A stretch of DNA of 64,000 nucleotides from CAVROP01 sp050008675 (GCA_050008675.1 JBEKME010000004.1:94622-158621), one strand, 5' to 3'; shown: positions 40,732 through 50,931, counted from the stretch's first letter. Numbers and translations: made by a program. The notes: a model not told the origin generated them from the letters alone.

Positions 40732-41223
40732 CTACTTAGCCGAATCGGAATTAAATGTATCGGCGACGACCTTCCAGCTTCCGTCAGCCTGCTTGGTGTA
40801 GACCGTCAGATACTTTCCCTTGTCCGTCATGGGCTTCTTGGTCTTCGGGTTGGTCATGGTCATGGTGTAGGTGCCCTGCGAATAGACCATGTCACCACCC
40901 TTGGAGGCCATCGCCCGCGTGGACTCCCAAGTCAACGAAAAATTGGGATCAGCAAAATACGGCGCAAACGCCGCTTTGATGGCCGCCTTCCCATTCAGTA
41001 TCCCGGCCCCGGGGTACAGCCCAGAGGCATCGTCCGCAAGGAAGCTGGCAAACTTGTCGGCGTCCTTGGTAGCCATGTCTTTAACCCAGGCTGCCTCGAC
41101 GTCCTTGACCGCTTGCAGATCGGCGGCGCGCGTGTCAGGAGGTGGAGCGGGGGGGGGATTCGAGCAGCCGGCAGTCAGTGCGGCGAGCGCCAAGCATACA
41201 ATCAACGAAGTATTACGCAGCAT
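40732..41223 (-). CDS. Lipoprotein with SnoaL/DUF4440-like (NTF2-fold) domain
   Basis: A 163-residue lipoprotein: signal with lipobox LTAGC at about residues 16-20, then a Pro-rich linker (SNPPPAPPPDTRA). An NTF2-like domain follows: DLQAVKDVEAAWVKDMATKD, DKFASFLADDASGLYPGAGI, FSLTWESTRAMASKGGDMVY and GKYLTVYTKQADGSWKVVAD. DUF4440 domains bind small ligands or act as ketosteroid-isomerase-like enzymes. The role here is unknown. The start at 41223 has AAGGAGAG upstream. Confidence 0.82.
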   Translation of the reverse strand: MLRNTSLIVCLALAALTAGCSNPPPAPPPDTRAADLQAVKDVEAAWVKDMATKDADKFASFLADDASGLYPGAGILNGKAAIKAAFAPYFADPNFSLTWESTRAMASKGGDMVYSQGTYTMTMTNPKTKKPMTDKGKYLTVYTKQADGSWKVVADTFNSDSAK

Positions 41224-41423
41224 GTTCTCTCTCCTTTCGGAATGAAGTCCGAACCAGTATAGTCGAACTCTTGGCCACTCACAAACAGGCCCACAAGGGT
41301 GTCTCACAGCCCAGCCGCGGGTGGCGGATACATTGTGTTTCATGTATGCGCCTCACGAGCACGCGCAACATCCCTGTCACCGCGTCCTATCCGTGGCCTG
41401 TCCTGGCCCCTTAACGAAACCCC

Positions 41424-41547
41424 GGTCATTCCCGCGAAAGCGGGAATCCAGTCCGTGGACAGCGCATTTCCAAAGGTTTGCGGAGTGGATTCCCGCTTTC
41501 GCGGGAATGACTGCGGGCTGGAGCGCCCGTGTCTCGCAAATGACTCC
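41424..41547. repeat. MITE-like nested palindromic element, copy 3 (left end lost)
   Basis: The inner palindrome TCATTCCCGCGAAAGCGGGA and the right end CTCGCAAATGACTCC are present. The expected GGTGTCATTTG left end is missing. The remainder of the 41224-41849 spacer includes the second GCTTTACGGAAGCATTCGA copy (41574-41704) and a short GTCGACT heptamer run at about 41821-41841. No gene is seen. Confidence 0.7.
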
Positions 41548-41849
41548 AATACCATGCGCCCTCCGCGCCCTCGCGCCCACCTTGCCGTTCTCTCGCATGG
41601 GTTGCCGGGAGGCAAAAGGGCAGTTCTCCTCGTCCCTTGACCGCCTGATTTGGTGCTTTACGGAAGCATTCGAAATCAACACAAGCGCCGCAGGGGTAAT
41701 GCGAAGTTCTGGCCGAGCGACGGCACACTCGGAAACTATGCTGACCGCTGTCCGTGGGTTGACACCCACGGCTACTCACATCGAACCCCTTTCGGGGTTC
41801 AGGAGGACCTCCAGAAACTGTGAACTGTCGACTGTCGACTTCTCCGAGC

Positions 41850-43250
41850 CTAATAGAATCGGATTTCATCGATGTCCAATGCGAACTCCCCGGCTGGGCC
41901 TGTCGCCGAGATTTCCAACATCCAAGGGCCGTCCGCCAGCCCGTACCCTGAAGGGTTCGCCAACCACGCGATAGGCACCCGCACGTTTTGCCATGCCTCG
42001 CCCGGAACAAAACTGATCTCGGGGATGGGAGAGGCCGCTGCCTTTGGGGGCCGAAATCCTACCTGGTAGATACGAGGTTCGCCGCGCGCTTCGAACTCGA
42101 TGCCGCGCAGGTTTCTCGAACCCGCGGGCACGCTCACTTCACACCGGGCCGAGACATAACCCTGGGGGATCTTGGGCCCGGGCGCCAAGTATCCTTTCAG
42201 GCGCATAGCGTGCGGGGTTCCCTCGGCGCCGGGTGTCAGCAGGGAAATCTCCGCCATGGAATGGCCCGACATGTCAGAATCTGTGGAGATTTGCCACCGG
42301 CTCAAAAGCTCTTCGGAAGCTTGAATGCCGTCGAAGTTTTCAATCAGGTTTGGCTTCTCCGCCTGCGGATTCAGGGGGGCAGCGGTGGCTTGCCCCATCA
42401 CACTATAAGAACGGGCCCAATTGGCCGTGGGGTTGGCGCGCGTGTTCATCCACAGGCCCATAACCAAGAAAGGCAGCACAAAAACCGCAGACCACAGTTT
42501 GGCCTTTGTGGATATCCTCTCCTCTTTTTCCCAACGGAAGAGTTTCATGGCGAAGAGCAAGCCGAAGACCCCCGAGGTCACCAGAACCAGCATCTCCGGC
42601 CAGTGGTCCAGGAGCGATTCTGCCTGCGCCATGACGCCTTGAAAGGCGCTGACGAGATACGTGGAAGGGAAAAACATCGCGAGCCGCTGGATCCATCGCG
42701 GAAGCATCGGCAAGGGGAATGTAACCCCGGAGAGAAACAACAACGTAACCCAGACGAGATTATTATAAATCTGGGCTTCTTGCATGGTGTTCGCCACGCT
42801 CGATATCGTGAGCCCGAAACCCGCAAACGCAAAGGTGCCGACCGTCACAAGAATCAGCAACGTCAGCCACCCGATCTTCATCGGCATGTGGAAGAAAACC
42901 AGCGCCGTAAAGAGCAACAGGCTGATGGTGGGAAGCTGGAGCAGGTAATTTGCAAGCAGGTTGCTCATCAGGATAGTGCGCGCGCCGATGGGGGCCAGAC
43001 GGTAGCGCCGCAGGCTGCCACGTTCGCGCTGCATCACGGATTGCATGCCAAGTCCCCACAACCCGCTGCCCATGATGTTCAGCGTAATGACGGGCCCAAA
43101 CACGTAGGCAACTACCTCCGGGTTGCCACGGGCGATCAGAACGGCATAAACGAACAAGAACACCAGGGGGAAGATGAAGGTGAAGAACAGCGCCACCTTG
43201 GTGCGCATCACCAGCCGTATCGTCAGCAGCGCAATCCGCAGCGTGGCCAT
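41850..43250 (-). CDS. ABC-2 permease fused to a CIA30-like domain
   Basis: A 466-residue protein. The first ~265 residues are an ABC-2 type exporter permease with six membrane segments (VALFFTFIFPLVFLFVYAVL, NLVWVTLLFLSGVTFPLPML). One more segment (SAVFVLPFLVMGLWMNTRA) leads to an exported ~170-residue tail. That tail resembles CIA30/galactose-binding-like domains: NLIENFDGIQASEELLSRWQ, LRGIEFEARGEPRIYQVGFR, EAWQNVRVPIAWL and FALDIDEIRFY. The ATPase gene ends two bases upstream. The tail could bind sugar or protein outside the membrane; substrate unknown. Confidence 0.8.
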   Translation of the reverse strand: MATLRIALLTIRLVMRTKVALFFTFIFPLVFLFVYAVLIARGNPEVVAYVFGPVITLNIMGSGLWGLGMQSVMQRERGSLRRYRLAPIGARTILMSNLLANYLLQLPTISLLLFTALVFFHMPMKIGWLTLLILVTVGTFAFAGFGLTISSVANTMQEAQIYNNLVWVTLLFLSGVTFPLPMLPRWIQRLAMFFPSTYLVSAFQGVMAQAESLLDHWPEMLVLVTSGVFGLLFAMKLFRWEKEERISTKAKLWSAVFVLPFLVMGLWMNTRANPTANWARSYSVMGQATAAPLNPQAEKPNLIENFDGIQASEELLSRWQISTDSDMSGHSMAEISLLTPGAEGTPHAMRLKGYLAPGPKIPQGYVSARCEVSVPAGSRNLRGIEFEARGEPRIYQVGFRPPKAAASPIPEISFVPGEAWQNVRVPIAWLANPSGYGLADGPWMLEISATGPAGEFALDIDEIRFY

Positions 43251-43252
43251 CG

Positions 43253-44188
43253 TTAGTCTTCCATCCTTCTTCCCGTCATTTCCACAAATACATCTTCGAG
43301 ACTGGGCTGGGCGATGTGCAAGTCAACCAGCGCATTGTCGTCGGATTCCAAGAAGCGGACCAAGGCAGCAATGGTCAGGGCGGCCGGCTGCGCGTGGAGA
43401 AAATAGGCGCCCTCTGCTTCGCGGCAGTCAATGACCCCTTCGATCAGCTTCAAGCGCTCAAGACCGACCGGTTTCGCCAGGCGAACCTCGAGCCGCGTTC
43501 CATGGCCGGAGCGCGCTATCAACTCACGCGGAGTTCCGAGGGCCGCCAGTTGACCCCGGTCCATTATGGCCACACGGTCGCAGAGCCTCTCGGCTTCTTC
43601 AATGTAATGAGTGGTCAATAATACGGTCCGTCCCTCAGCCCGAAAATGCTCGATGAGGGCGTAAATATCGCGGCGCAACTGTGCATCGAGGCCCACCGTG
43701 GGTTCATCCAGCAGAACCAGCTCGGGATCATTCACCAGTGCCAGCGCGAGTGCCAAGCGCTGCTTTTGACCTCCGGAAAGATTCTCGAAGAATGTACGAC
43801 GCTTTTCCACCAGGCCGAACCGCTCCAGGAGCATGTGCACGGAGGCCGAGCGCTTATAAAAGCTCGCAAACAAGTGGAGGGCCTCATCCACACGCATTTT
43901 ATCCGGCAGTACGGTGGACTGAAGTTGCGCTCCAATCCGCTCCTTGAGCGCCATGCTCGCTTGCGCAGGATCGAGCCCGCACACGGTGACTGACCCGCCG
44001 TCGGGTTGGCGCAGGCCTTCGATGATCTCGATGGTGGTGGTTTTTCCCGCCCCATTGGGCCCCAAAAGGCCAAATACTTCGCCTTGAAGGATGTCGAAGC
44101 TGATGCCGCGCAGGGCCGCTAAATCACCATAATGCTTGTGCAGGTTCTGGACACTTACGAGGACCGAGTTCTCCTCAAGCGATGCCAT
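43253..44188 (-). CDS. ABC transporter ATP-binding protein (CcmA/DrrA type)
   Basis: A 311-residue ATPase. Walker A is GLLGPNGAGKTTTIE, the signature is FFENLSGGQKQRLALALAL, Walker B is PELVLLDEPTVGLD, and the switch His is in LLTTHYIEEAERL. A C-terminal ~90-residue extension matches the DUF4162-type domain of drug and lipid exporters. It pairs with the permease two bases downstream. Antibiotic or lipid efflux is the usual role of this subfamily. Confidence 0.92.
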   Translation of the reverse strand: MASLEENSVLVSVQNLHKHYGDLAALRGISFDILQGEVFGLLGPNGAGKTTTIEIIEGLRQPDGGSVTVCGLDPAQASMALKERIGAQLQSTVLPDKMRVDEALHLFASFYKRSASVHMLLERFGLVEKRRTFFENLSGGQKQRLALALALVNDPELVLLDEPTVGLDAQLRRDIYALIEHFRAEGRTVLLTTHYIEEAERLCDRVAIMDRGQLAALGTPRELIARSGHGTRLEVRLAKPVGLERLKLIEGVIDCREAEGAYFLHAQPAALTIAALVRFLESDDNALVDLHIAQPSLEDVFVEMTGRRMED

Positions 44189-44258
44189 GAGCTAGTGTAA
44201 CCATGATACCGGACACCGATAGCCCTTACAATGTCAAACCGGAGGTGGTCTTGTCCTA

Positions 44259-44427
44259 CGCAATGTCCGTCATTCGTCGAGGATGACCCCATTGTCTGTC
44301 ATTCTGAGCGAAGCGAAGAATCCCCGCATTTGAAAGCTCAATCAGTGCGAAAAAATGCCGGGATTCTTCGCTTCGCTCAGAATGACAGGCGGTGGCCTTT
44401 TCCCCTACGAATGACGAACAATCCGTG
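44259..44427. repeat. GAGCGAAGCGAAG-type palindromic element (intact copy)
   Basis: The arms TCATTCTGAGCGAAGCGAAG and CTTCGCTTCGCTCAGAATGA are mirror images around a core with AAAGCTCAATCAGTGCGAAA. Flanks (GCAATGTCCGTCATTCG, CTACGAATGACGAACAA) are shared with 8020-8602. The remaining spacer up to the protease start has a short CTGTCGA heptamer run at ~44515-44539 and no gene. Confidence 0.8.
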
Positions 44428-44647
44428 TGATCCGTGACTTGCCGATACCGTCATAAGATGGTCCGGGATTCCTTTTTACGAATAGCTTTTCCCCGCCAGA
44501 AACCCGGTCCTTGACTGTCGACTGTGAACTGTCAACTGGTCATCTCGCGGGCTGCTTACACAAAACTCGACAAACCAAGTTTGAGACCCTACGATACGGT
44601 TTGATTAGGTATTGATCTCACTTCTCGCGCCCGACGGAGGGTTACCA

Positions 44648-45960
44648 ATGTACAAACTATTCTTGCGGCCGACCTGTACACTTTTGTGCGGCTTTGCAGC
44701 GATGGGAGCGGCGCGCGCGGGCACGGTCTCCTTCCACCTCGACGCCGGCACCCTGCTCATGGGCGCCGGCCTGGTGTGCCTCCTCGCCTGGCGTCTGCGC
44801 TCGTCGTTCGCCCGGCGCGCGCTCGCCATCGCTCTGCCGCTGGCCGCCGGACTCGCCCTCTCACTACCCGCCATCGCCCAGGCGGTCGGCGTCGTCCATC
44901 AGGTCTCCGATGAGGAAGTCGCCGCGACCATCAAATACTGGACCCCGGAGAGGCTCGCCGCGGCCATTCCGGTCCCCATGCCTTCCGTGGACGCTGCGGC
45001 CCCGCGGCTCGCTACTCCCAACGTCCAGGCCAACGCCCGCGGCGAAAAGCCCGGCTTCGATCCCGCCGACGCTCCCCGCGGCTTCTTTCTTTTCAGAATG
45101 CCCCACGCGCCCGCGCCCGTCATTCCGCCCTGGACCGGCAACTGCTCCGACTGCACCGGCGACTGTGATCCCTACAGTTCGACCTTCATGGTGCCCGAGG
45201 ATGATTATGTCAGCTACCCTGCCGATCTCCCCTATATCGCCATAGGAAAGGTCTTCCTCACGATGGGTGGCCTCGACTACGTCTGCTCCGGAGCCTCGAT
45301 CGGCGGCAGCGCCGTCCTCACCGCCGGCCACTGCGTCTCCGATGGCCAGGGCAATTTCGACACGAACTGGGAGTTCGTCCCCGACTTCTACGAATTCACC
45401 TCGCCCGTGCCCGATGTACTCTGGGTGGCCACTCAGTTGATGACTTTTCCCGAGTTTCTTAACAACGCGGATATCGGCCGCGACGTCGGATTCGCCATCG
45501 TAAAGGGATACAAGGGATACACGGGGGGGGGCCCACTCCCATTTCCACCCGCGCCCATCTCTCCGACGTGGTCGGTCACCTCGGCTTTGCCTGGAACCAG
45601 GACCCCACCGGAGCCCTCTGGAACACTTTCGGCTACCCGATTATCGCCCCCGGGGTCGATTTCGGCGCGGGCATGGGCACCGGACTGGAGATGGTTCAGA
45701 GCAACTCCCTCACGGCCTGCCGCAACGACCGGTTACCCCCCCCCTCCGTCGGCATCGGCAGCACGATTGAGAGCGGCGGAAGCGGGGGACCCTGGATCCT
45801 CCACTTCCGCCAAACCCTGACCGATCTGTGGACGAACTACGCGGGAGGCGTGAGCAGCTATACCGCCTATTTCGAGTTCGGGGGCGAGCAGGACTACTCC
45901 CCCTACTTCGACCAAGCCGTCAAGGACCTGAAGGACCAGGCCGTCCGGACAGAGCCTTGA
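44648..45960 (+). pseudogene. Trypsin-like serine protease with a frameshift at a poly-G run
   Basis: GGAGG lies eight bases before ATG 44648. The N-terminus has two hydrophobic segments (TCTLLCGFAAMGAARA, IALPLAAGLALSLPAI). An S1 domain follows: His in SAVLTAGHCVSDG, then DIGRDVGFAIVKG with the Asp. At a run of nine Gs (45523-45531) the frame breaks, and the rest continues in another frame (SDVVGHLGFAWNQ, catalytic Ser in ESGGSGGPW, end KDQAVRTEP at 45960). Ten or seven Gs would restore it. The cause may be a true mutation, phase variation at the homopolymer, or a sequencing error. Confidence 0.75.
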
Positions 45961-46019
45961 CACACGGGGGTGGCACGAAAAAAAGCACAGGCAGCGGATT
46001 TTGGGCTATACTGATTGCC

Positions 46020-46319
46020 ATGGATCTCGAACGGACTATGGAATTCATCGTCGAGCAGCAGGCGCAATTGACGGCGTCCGCGCAGAAACGCGACGAGCAG
46101 ATTGCCAAGCATGACGAGCAGATTGCCAAGCATGGCGAGCAAATTGGGGCCCTCACCGACCTGGTCGGTCGCTTGGCGCAGGCCGAAATCCGCTTGGTGG
46201 AGCGGATGGAGAAGATGGAAAGCGGCCAGCAGGAAATGCGCGCGGCGATGGCGCGGCTCTTCGAGCGCATGGACCGTTTCATCCAGGGGCTCGAAGGTGA
46301 CGGCCACAAAAGAGACTAG
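46020..46319 (+). CDS. Short coiled-coil protein
   Basis: A 99-residue, almost wholly helical protein: MEFIVEQQAQLTASAQKRDE, then two exact HDEQIAK/HGEQIG-type heptads, then RLAQAEIRLVERMEKMESGQ and ALARLFERMD-like sequence. The heptad pattern predicts a coiled coil. Similar small proteins are common in acidobacterial genomes without known function. It lies 60 bases after the protease on the same strand. Confidence 0.65.
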   Translation: MDLERTMEFIVEQQAQLTASAQKRDEQIAKHDEQIAKHGEQIGALTDLVGRLAQAEIRLVERMEKMESGQQEMRAAMARLFERMDRFIQGLEGDGHKRD

Positions 46320-46423
46320 TCTCCCTTATCACGGGCACAGCCCGCGACTCTCCATACCGCACTGATCGCAGGATGAGACCTTACGACTCGCTAGCAGGGC
46401 GGCTGCCTGACTGTCGACTGTTT

Positions 46424-46515
<92 letters not shown>

Positions 46516-46638
46516 GGGGCCGTGAATCGCAAAATTGCGCCAGAGTGCGGCGCATTTGCGATCTTCAAACTGCTGGCCGAATTGAAACTAGTATAACATC
46601 CCACCTTGGAACTAGCCACAAATCAGCGGTAAGCAGGA

Positions 46639-46935
46639 GGGAATAGGGAATGGGGAATAGGGAACAGCAAACAGGGAGCCGGAAGCAGGGAGAAGGCAGG
46701 ACGCAGAAAGCGTGAGGGGCCATCCCGCCATGGCAGACCCGCCCCTGATCTGGCAGCGGGCTGTCGGCAGTAAGCAGATCAAGGGGTGCAGAAGGTGAAA
46801 GAAGCAATCCTGCTGTGCCACTTTGACCTGAAGCACCGGTGGAACCTATTCCCTATTCCCAATTCCCTGCTTTTGCGGTTTCACCTGAAGCGCCGGCGGA
46901 ACCGGTTCCCCATTCCCTATTCCCTATTCCCTGCT
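46639..46935. repeat. Heptamer arrays (GGAATAG / CTATTCC) and duplicated tamB 3' end
   Basis: GGAATAG-type heptamers at 46639-46676 are mirrored by CTATTCC arrays at 46844-46870 and 46903-46933. Between and after them a ~64-bp unit recurs (TTGCGGTTTCACCTGAAGCG at ~46875, TTGCGGTTTCACTTGAAGCG at ~46937, weaker at ~46816). The last copy is the true end of tamB. No gene lies in 46516-46944. Confidence 0.75.
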
Positions 46936-46944
46936 TTTGCGGTT

Positions 46945-49900
46945 TCACTTGAAGCGCTGGCGGTGCCTCAGCTCGACGCCGAAGATTCCGTTCTGGTCGC
47001 GAAGGCCGATCAACGAAAGGTTTTCTCCGAACGCCCATTCAAACTGGATGATCTTGTATTGTGATGAAGCGGTATTGGTGACGTAGGTGAGGGTCAAGTC
47101 CCTGGTCACTTGCTGCTCGACCGTCACCCGCGCGCCGGAACTAAACCCCGGCAGTCCCACATTCGGGTCGATCTTGATTCGACTCACTCCGAAGAGCCGC
47201 TGGATGCGTCCAGTTACCTGGCTGGAAAGGGCTTGAGAGAGCAGCGCGCTTTCGCCCACGCTTTGTAAGGGGTTACCCCCAGTGAATGAGCTAACCAATC
47301 CTGGTGTGGACATCTCCTGTTGTTGGTGCGCGTACCCCAGCGCCAGCAGCGAAAGCACATCCTCGGTGGGAAGCGGAGGGTCGGAACGATAAGCCATCTT
47401 CAGGCGCCCGACCGGGCCTGAAATATCAACCGTCAGGTCATACTGCTGTACGCGGGTTTGAGCTTCCAAATCGAGCGTTGCCTGAGTGCGAATGGGATTG
47501 GTCAGGTTGAGATCGCCTCGGTTCAACGTGAAGCGATTTCCACGGAAGATGGCCTGGCCACTCAGAAAGTGCACGGCTCCCACTTCCACGGGGTTTGCAA
47601 GGCTTCCTTGCAGGTGCACATCAACGTCGGCGGTCAGCCGCATATCCTGTACTTCCAGCCTCACCGGCGTCGCCGAGGTAACTCGAACGTTCAGGCGAAT
47701 GGTATCGGCGAGTGGGACAGCCCCACTGGGTCTAGATGCCTCGTAGGGACTGCCGGACTGCATTATCTGTGCCAGCCAATTCTTGTTTTCGCTTGCGAGC
47801 ACTTGGCGGAGGGCCAAGTCGCCTTGGAGCTGGGAACGATCCGGTGTTCCCACCAAGCGCAAAGTCCCGCTGAGGACGGAGGTAAAATCAAAGGGATAGC
47901 GCACCCTGACCTGATCGAGCTCGGCTCGCAGCTCAAAACGGAGCGGCAATGCCAGGGTCACGAAACCATCCAAGGTCAGGGTGCCGCCACCGCTGATGCC
48001 CCGTAATGATTTCACCGTAGCTCTCTCCCCCTCGAGCTGGATATCGCCATTCAGGTTGCTCAGGCGGAAGGGAAGACCCGGGTAGTCAAGACTGACGTCC
48101 TGGATCTCTACCGCTCCATTCAATTGGGGTCGCGCGGGTGAACCCGACATGCTCAGCTTGATTCGTGAGTGCCCGGAGGCTTGCAGGCTGGAGTCAAACA
48201 AACTCAGCACCGTGGCATCAGCTATGCCTTGGACCGTGAGGGAAAGAGAAGCTGGGCCGGCAAGACGAAGAGAGCCATCGACGATAAGGTTCGTGGAGGG
48301 GCCTTGCATGCGGAAGGGTTGAGCGGAGAGCCGGTTGGAGGCAAACAGCAATTCCACGGGATGTTCGTTCCTCCATTTCAGAGAAGGAAAACTTACCTCC
48401 AGAGTCTCGATCTGACTCTGCATTTGAAATTTCGAAGCATCACGCAGGGAACCATTCGCCTTGAAGGAGCCACTCGCAGTAACTTGACCACCCAGACGGG
48501 AATTCAGCAACAGGTGTGCCCAGGGATCCAAGCGGAAGGATACGTATTGCCCTTGGAGTTGGAGCGGCCAATCGCCGGCGGTCTTTGCGTCTCCGGCCAG
48601 GCTGAACATCCCCCCAGGTCCGGAAACTGTGCCCCGAATCTGGAGCTTCTGACCTTCGCCATCCAGTTGAACATGGAGGTCGCCGACCTGAGTCCCGTCC
48701 ACGCTGATACCCTCGACGAGCATTGTGGAGTGAAAGTGGAAATTGTCAGGAGTACCGCTTGCCTGGAGGTCAAAGCTTGCTTGGCCCTGTAATTGAAGGG
48801 GAGGGGCAGAATCCGGAAAGGAGAGTGCCAGTCTCTTGAACTCAGCGAGAGAAAAGCCCATGCCGTGAAGTTGGCAGGTTATGGAATGATTCAAAGGCCC
48901 GATCTGCGCCTTTCCCGTTATACTGCCGTGACCTTTCAGCATCTGTATCGTATCAAGATCCCAGGTGGACTCACCGACCCGAATACTGGTCGAGAAGGAA
49001 TCGACGGTTTCTCCGGCGATGTTGCCGTTTTCCACCCTGAGGGCGCCTGTTCCCTGGAGGTTCGAAGCTGTTCCCAGCAAGTTAACCTGCCCGCTGACGT
49101 AACCTCCGACGGGATAGTCAATTCCCAGCGCCGCTTTAAGGCCCTCCAGCGGGGTGCGTTGAGCGCGGGCGGAAATCCGTACCGCTGAGGTCTTCGTAAT
49201 CCTCCAATCTTCAAGCTGGGCTGAGGCCTCAAGACTAAACACGTTCGTCCCATGTGAAAGTCGTCCGGAAGAAACCTGGAAATAGTCCGGCCGGGCGACT
49301 ATGTTTGCCTCGAGGTTGTCCCAGATCCAGCCATGATACTCGAACGCGCCCACCCGCAACGAGCCGCGGATTTCGGGATTCTCAATCGAACCCGTGACTT
49401 CTCCAACCAGAGACGCCGGCGACTTGAGTGAGAGTGGCAAGTGTGGGGTTGATTCGACATGGGCCTCGAACACGGAACGCCATTCCTCGAATTGCGTCGT
49501 CTCCCATTGGATTTGCAGGTGGCTGGGGGATTCGTTGCGCGCCGCTGACTCGACCAGCGTCCCCTTTGCTCTGAGCGAGGAATTGGGAGTGTGAAAGTTC
49601 GAGTCCTCCAAGCGTAGGGAGAAGCCGTGATTCGTTTCCAACGATCCACGCAGGTCACCGCTGACGGGAAGGAAACTCGGAGGATGTGCGGCGGGGGCCG
49701 AGAAATGCAGATCGAATTCCGACTTAGCCTTTTCGAACTCACCTGCCCAGGTTAGGTCTACCGCTCCGTCGATGAGAGAGGCAGGGTGGAGCTGGGTGAT
49801 TAACACAGGTGGGCTTGTGAAACTATGAAGGAGCGCGAGCAGATTCATGTCACGGAGCCGGGCGCGGACGTGGAACTGGGGAGTTGGGCCTGCAAGACTA

Positions 49901-50931
49901 ACCTGGCCATCGCCCAGCGCACTGCCTCCCCATCCAAGCACCTTCAAATTGGAAATTGCCACTCGCGAGCGATGCAGTGAGTAGTCGGCCGAGACCTCAA
50001 GCGGCCCTGAGTTGAACTGAGAATCACGGAACAGCATTTGCCGGGCTTGGAGTCGCCCCTGCGCGGAAATCTCCCCATGACGGTAGATCCCCTGACCCTC
50101 GAGGCGCAGGTTCCCACTCTGCAAACCGGGAGGATGCAGGAGTGGAATTAGAGCCGCCACATCAAAGCTGGTCTGGAAGGAGAAGTAGCCTTCGGGTTCA
50201 GGGACAGGGTGAAAGGTGAACGAACCTTGTCCAGTCATTCCGCGGGACTGCCAGACGAAGGATGTAACGGCAAGCTCATTTTGCGACAACACGAAGCGGG
50301 TTGAAAAGCTAAGAGGCGGCGTCGATTGCCCTGGCATATAGGTAGTGACAGCCGAGGTCGCAAGGCTGCCCTCATAGCGGGGACCACGCCGGAGGTGCAG
50401 GAGGAGCGCCACTTCTCGGGCACTGAGATCCAGGCTTATGGGCCGGTCATTCCAAAAGAAAGTGGAGTGCGCCAGCGTCACCCTTCCAATGCGAAGGTCC
50501 ATCAACTGTTCCATGACTTGCCCGGCGGTATGGCGGGTTGCGGGGCCTGGCAGGTTCGTCGAACCATCGGGGTTGGTCTTGAGATGTAATTCTGCTCCAT
50601 CCCCGTCAAGGCTCATTATTCGGATTTCGCGATGCAGCAAATTGGCCGGGCTGAGACGGAGCACCACGGTGTGGGCAGAGAAGAGAGGGGGTGCTTGGGG
50701 CGGTTCGCTTCCGTGGATCACAACTCCTTGGAAAATCACCTGAAGGACTATGGGGTGAAAGCGGAACTCCTGGACTTCGACTCGTCCGCCAGTCGCGTCC
50801 TCCAGCGCCACGATGAGGCGGCGTTCCAGAGCGCGGCGGAACCAGGGGGTGCTCATGACACCAATCGCGGCTATGGCCAGCGCCACCACCGTCCCGATGA
50901 GTGCGAGCGTGATCCAAAAATGTTTCGACAT
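46945..50931 (-). CDS. tamB: TamB-like translocation and assembly protein (DUF490)
   Basis: A 1328-residue AsmA/TamB-type protein. One inner-membrane anchor (ITLALIGTVVALAIAAIGVM, residues 8-27) is followed by a very long repetitive beta-rich periplasmic part. The conserved TamB C-terminus lies at ~1000-1328 (TLRLVGTPDRSQLQGDLAL, GSLANPVEVGAVHFLSGQAI, RTQATLDLEAQTRVQQYDLT, VSGPVGRLKMAYRSDPPLP-type). Such proteins bridge the periplasm for lipid transport or barrel assembly. It is transcribed with a SurA-like and a TamA/BamA-like gene, which supports a Tam-type system. Confidence 0.9.
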   Translation of the reverse strand: MSKHFWITLALIGTVVALAIAAIGVMSTPWFRRALERRLIVALEDATGGRVEVQEFRFHPIVLQVIFQGVVIHGSEPPQAPPLFSAHTVVLRLSPANLLHREIRIMSLDGDGAELHLKTNPDGSTNLPGPATRHTAGQVMEQLMDLRIGRVTLAHSTFFWNDRPISLDLSAREVALLLHLRRGPRYEGSLATSAVTTYMPGQSTPPLSFSTRFVLSQNELAVTSFVWQSRGMTGQGSFTFHPVPEPEGYFSFQTSFDVAALIPLLHPPGLQSGNLRLEGQGIYRHGEISAQGRLQARQMLFRDSQFNSGPLEVSADYSLHRSRVAISNLKVLGWGGSALGDGQVSLAGPTPQFHVRARLRDMNLLALLHSFTSPPVLITQLHPASLIDGAVDLTWAGEFEKAKSEFDLHFSAPAAHPPSFLPVSGDLRGSLETNHGFSLRLEDSNFHTPNSSLRAKGTLVESAARNESPSHLQIQWETTQFEEWRSVFEAHVESTPHLPLSLKSPASLVGEVTGSIENPEIRGSLRVGAFEYHGWIWDNLEANIVARPDYFQVSSGRLSHGTNVFSLEASAQLEDWRITKTSAVRISARAQRTPLEGLKAALGIDYPVGGYVSGQVNLLGTASNLQGTGALRVENGNIAGETVDSFSTSIRVGESTWDLDTIQMLKGHGSITGKAQIGPLNHSITCQLHGMGFSLAEFKRLALSFPDSAPPLQLQGQASFDLQASGTPDNFHFHSTMLVEGISVDGTQVGDLHVQLDGEGQKLQIRGTVSGPGGMFSLAGDAKTAGDWPLQLQGQYVSFRLDPWAHLLLNSRLGGQVTASGSFKANGSLRDASKFQMQSQIETLEVSFPSLKWRNEHPVELLFASNRLSAQPFRMQGPSTNLIVDGSLRLAGPASLSLTVQGIADATVLSLFDSSLQASGHSRIKLSMSGSPARPQLNGAVEIQDVSLDYPGLPFRLSNLNGDIQLEGERATVKSLRGISGGGTLTLDGFVTLALPLRFELRAELDQVRVRYPFDFTSVLSGTLRLVGTPDRSQLQGDLALRQVLASENKNWLAQIMQSGSPYEASRPSGAVPLADTIRLNVRVTSATPVRLEVQDMRLTADVDVHLQGSLANPVEVGAVHFLSGQAIFRGNRFTLNRGDLNLTNPIRTQATLDLEAQTRVQQYDLTVDISGPVGRLKMAYRSDPPLPTEDVLSLLALGYAHQQQEMSTPGLVSSFTGGNPLQSVGESALLSQALSSQVTGRIQRLFGVSRIKIDPNVGLPGFSSGARVTVEQQVTRDLTLTYVTNTASSQYKIIQFEWAFGENLSLIGLRDQNGIFGVELRHRQRFK

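Noticed and set aside
41988..43256. 422-codon plus-strand frame opposite the ABC permease
   Set aside because: Its His/Gln/Arg-rich composition is typical of an antisense frame, and the permease with clear membrane segments is on the other strand.
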